Assembly (NCBI GenBank): GCA_045598065.1
Contig: JAZLLJ010000010.1
Span: 1 to 12,434 of the forward strand
Source: RGIG426 sp045598065
GTDB taxonomy: Bacteria > Bacillota > Clostridia > Oscillospirales > Acutalibacteraceae
Direction: 5' to 3'
Length of the DNA stretch: 12,434 bases
This document shows, piece after piece, positions 11,447 through 12,434 of the stretch. The notes under the pieces are model-generated. The model had not been told where the DNA came from and searched no databases. It was given only the letters and a program-made list of their open reading frames with translations. How positions within the stretch are numbered: the first letter of the stretch is position 1; each line of letters opens with the position of its first letter. Made by a program: the position numbers and the translations under genes.

Positions 11447-12434
11447 ATGAAAGCAGCGGTTTTACACGGTGTCCAAGATATTCGTTACGAAGAATACGAA
11501 ACTCCCGTCACTCTTCCCGGCACGATTAAAGTGCGTGTGATGGCGGCAGGTATTTGCGGTTCGGATATTCCTCGTGTGCTCCAAGGCAAAGTGAAGAAAT
11601 TCCCCCTCGTCCTCGGTCACGAATTTTCCGGTTATGTGACGGAAGTGGGCGAAGGCGTTACAAAATTTGCTGTCGGTGATCACGTGGCCGGCGCTCCCCT
11701 GCTTCCGTGTATGAACTGCCCCGACTGCGCTCGCGGCAACTATTCCCAGTGCAAACAGTACAGCTTTGTCGGCTCTCGCGTGCAAGGCGCTTTCGCCGAT
11801 TACGTCGTTTTACCGGAGAAAAACGCGGTGAAGATTGACAACGCCCTCAGTTTTGAGCAAGGCGCGCTGTTCGAACCGTGCACCGTCGGTCTGCACGGCG
11901 TAAGGCTTGCGGACTTTACAGGCGGAAAACGTGTTGCAGTTATCGGCGGCGGCACGATCGGTTTCTTTACGATGCAATGGGCAAAGATTTTCGGTGCCCG
12001 TCAGCTCGTGGTGTTCGACATCAACAAAGAACGCCTGGATTTCTGCAAACGCTGTGGCGCAACCGACGGCATTTGCACGCTCGACGAAGACTATCGCGAC
12101 CAGGCGATGGCGCTGACCGAAGGCGAAGGTTTCGATTATGTGTTTGAGACTTGCGGTGCCCCCATTACCATTAAAATGGCGATGGATTTGGCAGCCAACA
12201 AAGCCCACGTCTGCTACATTGGCACGCCGTCCAACCCCGTCACCTTTGAACCGCTGGAATGGGAAAATCTCAACCGCAAAGAGTTGTCCGTGACCGGCTC
12301 GTGGATGTCCTACTCCGCACCGTTCCCCGGAGAAGAATGGGTACTGACCGCCCACTATTTCGCCACCGGCGACCTCATTTACGACCCCGATGCCGTGTAC
12401 GAGAAATTCCCGATGAGCGATGCCGCGAAAGCGT
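11447..12434 (+). CDS. gatD: Galactitol-1-phosphate 5-dehydrogenase-like zinc enzyme (3' end outside window)
   Basis: The first 329 residues of a medium-chain zinc dehydrogenase; GatD is about 346 residues, so only the tail is missing. It would interconvert galactitol-1-phosphate and tagatose-6-phosphate with NAD(H). Catalytic zinc ligands are C37, H58, E59 and probably E143. The structural zinc cysteines are C88, C91, C94 and C102. The Rossmann motif is GGGTIG (167-172) with D191 ending the next strand, favouring NAD(H). GatD-specific similarity is strong in ICGSDIPRV (36-44), LPCMNCPDCARGNYSQCKQY (86-105), FVGSR (107-111) and GSWMSYSAPFPGEEW (284-298). The start ATG has AAGGAG upstream, 14 bases after gatZ. 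The symbol rests on recalled similarity to E. coli GatD; another polyol-phosphate dehydrogenase (TarJ-like) is possible. Confidence 0.85.
   Translation, partial: MKAAVLHGVQDIRYEEYETPVTLPGTIKVRVMAAGICGSDIPRVLQGKVKKFPLVLGHEFSGYVTEVGEGVTKFAVGDHVAGAPLLPCMNCPDCARGNYSQCKQYSFVGSRVQGAFADYVVLPEKNAVKIDNALSFEQGALFEPCTVGLHGVRLADFTGGKRVAVIGGGTIGFFTMQWAKIFGARQLVVFDINKERLDFCKRCGATDGICTLDEDYRDQAMALTEGEGFDYVFETCGAPITIKMAMDLAANKAHVCYIGTPSNPVTFEPLEWENLNRKELSVTGSWMSYSAPFPGEEWVLTAHYFATGDLIYDPDAVYEKFPMSDAAKA

Overview
The window reads as chromosomal DNA of a low-to-mid GC, Gram-positive, probably endospore-lineage Clostridia. Oscillospirales is my guess from gene content, not a computed result. Evidence for this includes purine-rich Shine-Dalgarno (SD) sites before every gene, TTG starts, a SpoIIM-like membrane protein, DUF1540 and DUF624 families, a TIGR04086-type membrane protein beside yajC, and an IleS lacking the C-terminal zinc finger.

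Layout. (1) 1-694 is the 3' end of ileS. (2) 712-4515 is a rightward run starting at a good sigma-A promoter: yajC, a TIGR04086-like 4-TM protein, a SpoIIM-like 5-TM protein, a DUF624/YesL-like protein, a 5'(3')-deoxyribonucleotidase-like HAD enzyme, and an unrecognised 4-TM protein. It ends at a bidirectional terminator (4546-4578). (3) 4577-5578 is a leftward Xer-type tyrosine recombinase with a complete catalytic set. Upstream of it lies about 800 bp without a convincing gene. This stretch holds a leftward promoter, a near-perfect 36-bp palindrome, phased A-tracts, repeated short motifs and a candidate pseudoknot. (4) 6358-7545 holds a VTT/DedA-type membrane protein and a double DUF1540 cysteine-rich protein, closed by a strong terminator (7550-7581). 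(5) 7635-12434 is a separate rightward operon with its own promoter: a tandem LicD-like protein, an IspD/TarI-like cytidylyltransferase, a GatZ/KbaZ-like protein, and a galactitol-1-phosphate dehydrogenase (GatD)-like enzyme cut by the window edge.

The last operon is the most interesting part. GatZ-like and GatD-like proteins are normally catabolic and sit with PTS genes. Here they follow a CDP-sugar-alcohol-type nucleotidyltransferase and a LicD-type phosphotransferase. The combination suggests a biosynthetic route: tagatose phosphate -> galactitol-1-phosphate (or a similar polyol phosphate) -> CDP-polyol -> transfer of polyol phosphate to a surface glycan. The logic resembles ribitol-phosphate (TarJ/TarI; human ISPD with FKTN/FKRP) and the pneumococcal CDP-polyol capsule pathways. 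The specific substrate is inference.

A second theme is regulatory. Five genes (TIGR04086-like, SpoIIM-like, recombinase, DUF1540, LicD) have inverted repeats that include, flank or present their ribosome binding site, which suggests translational control by RNA structure.
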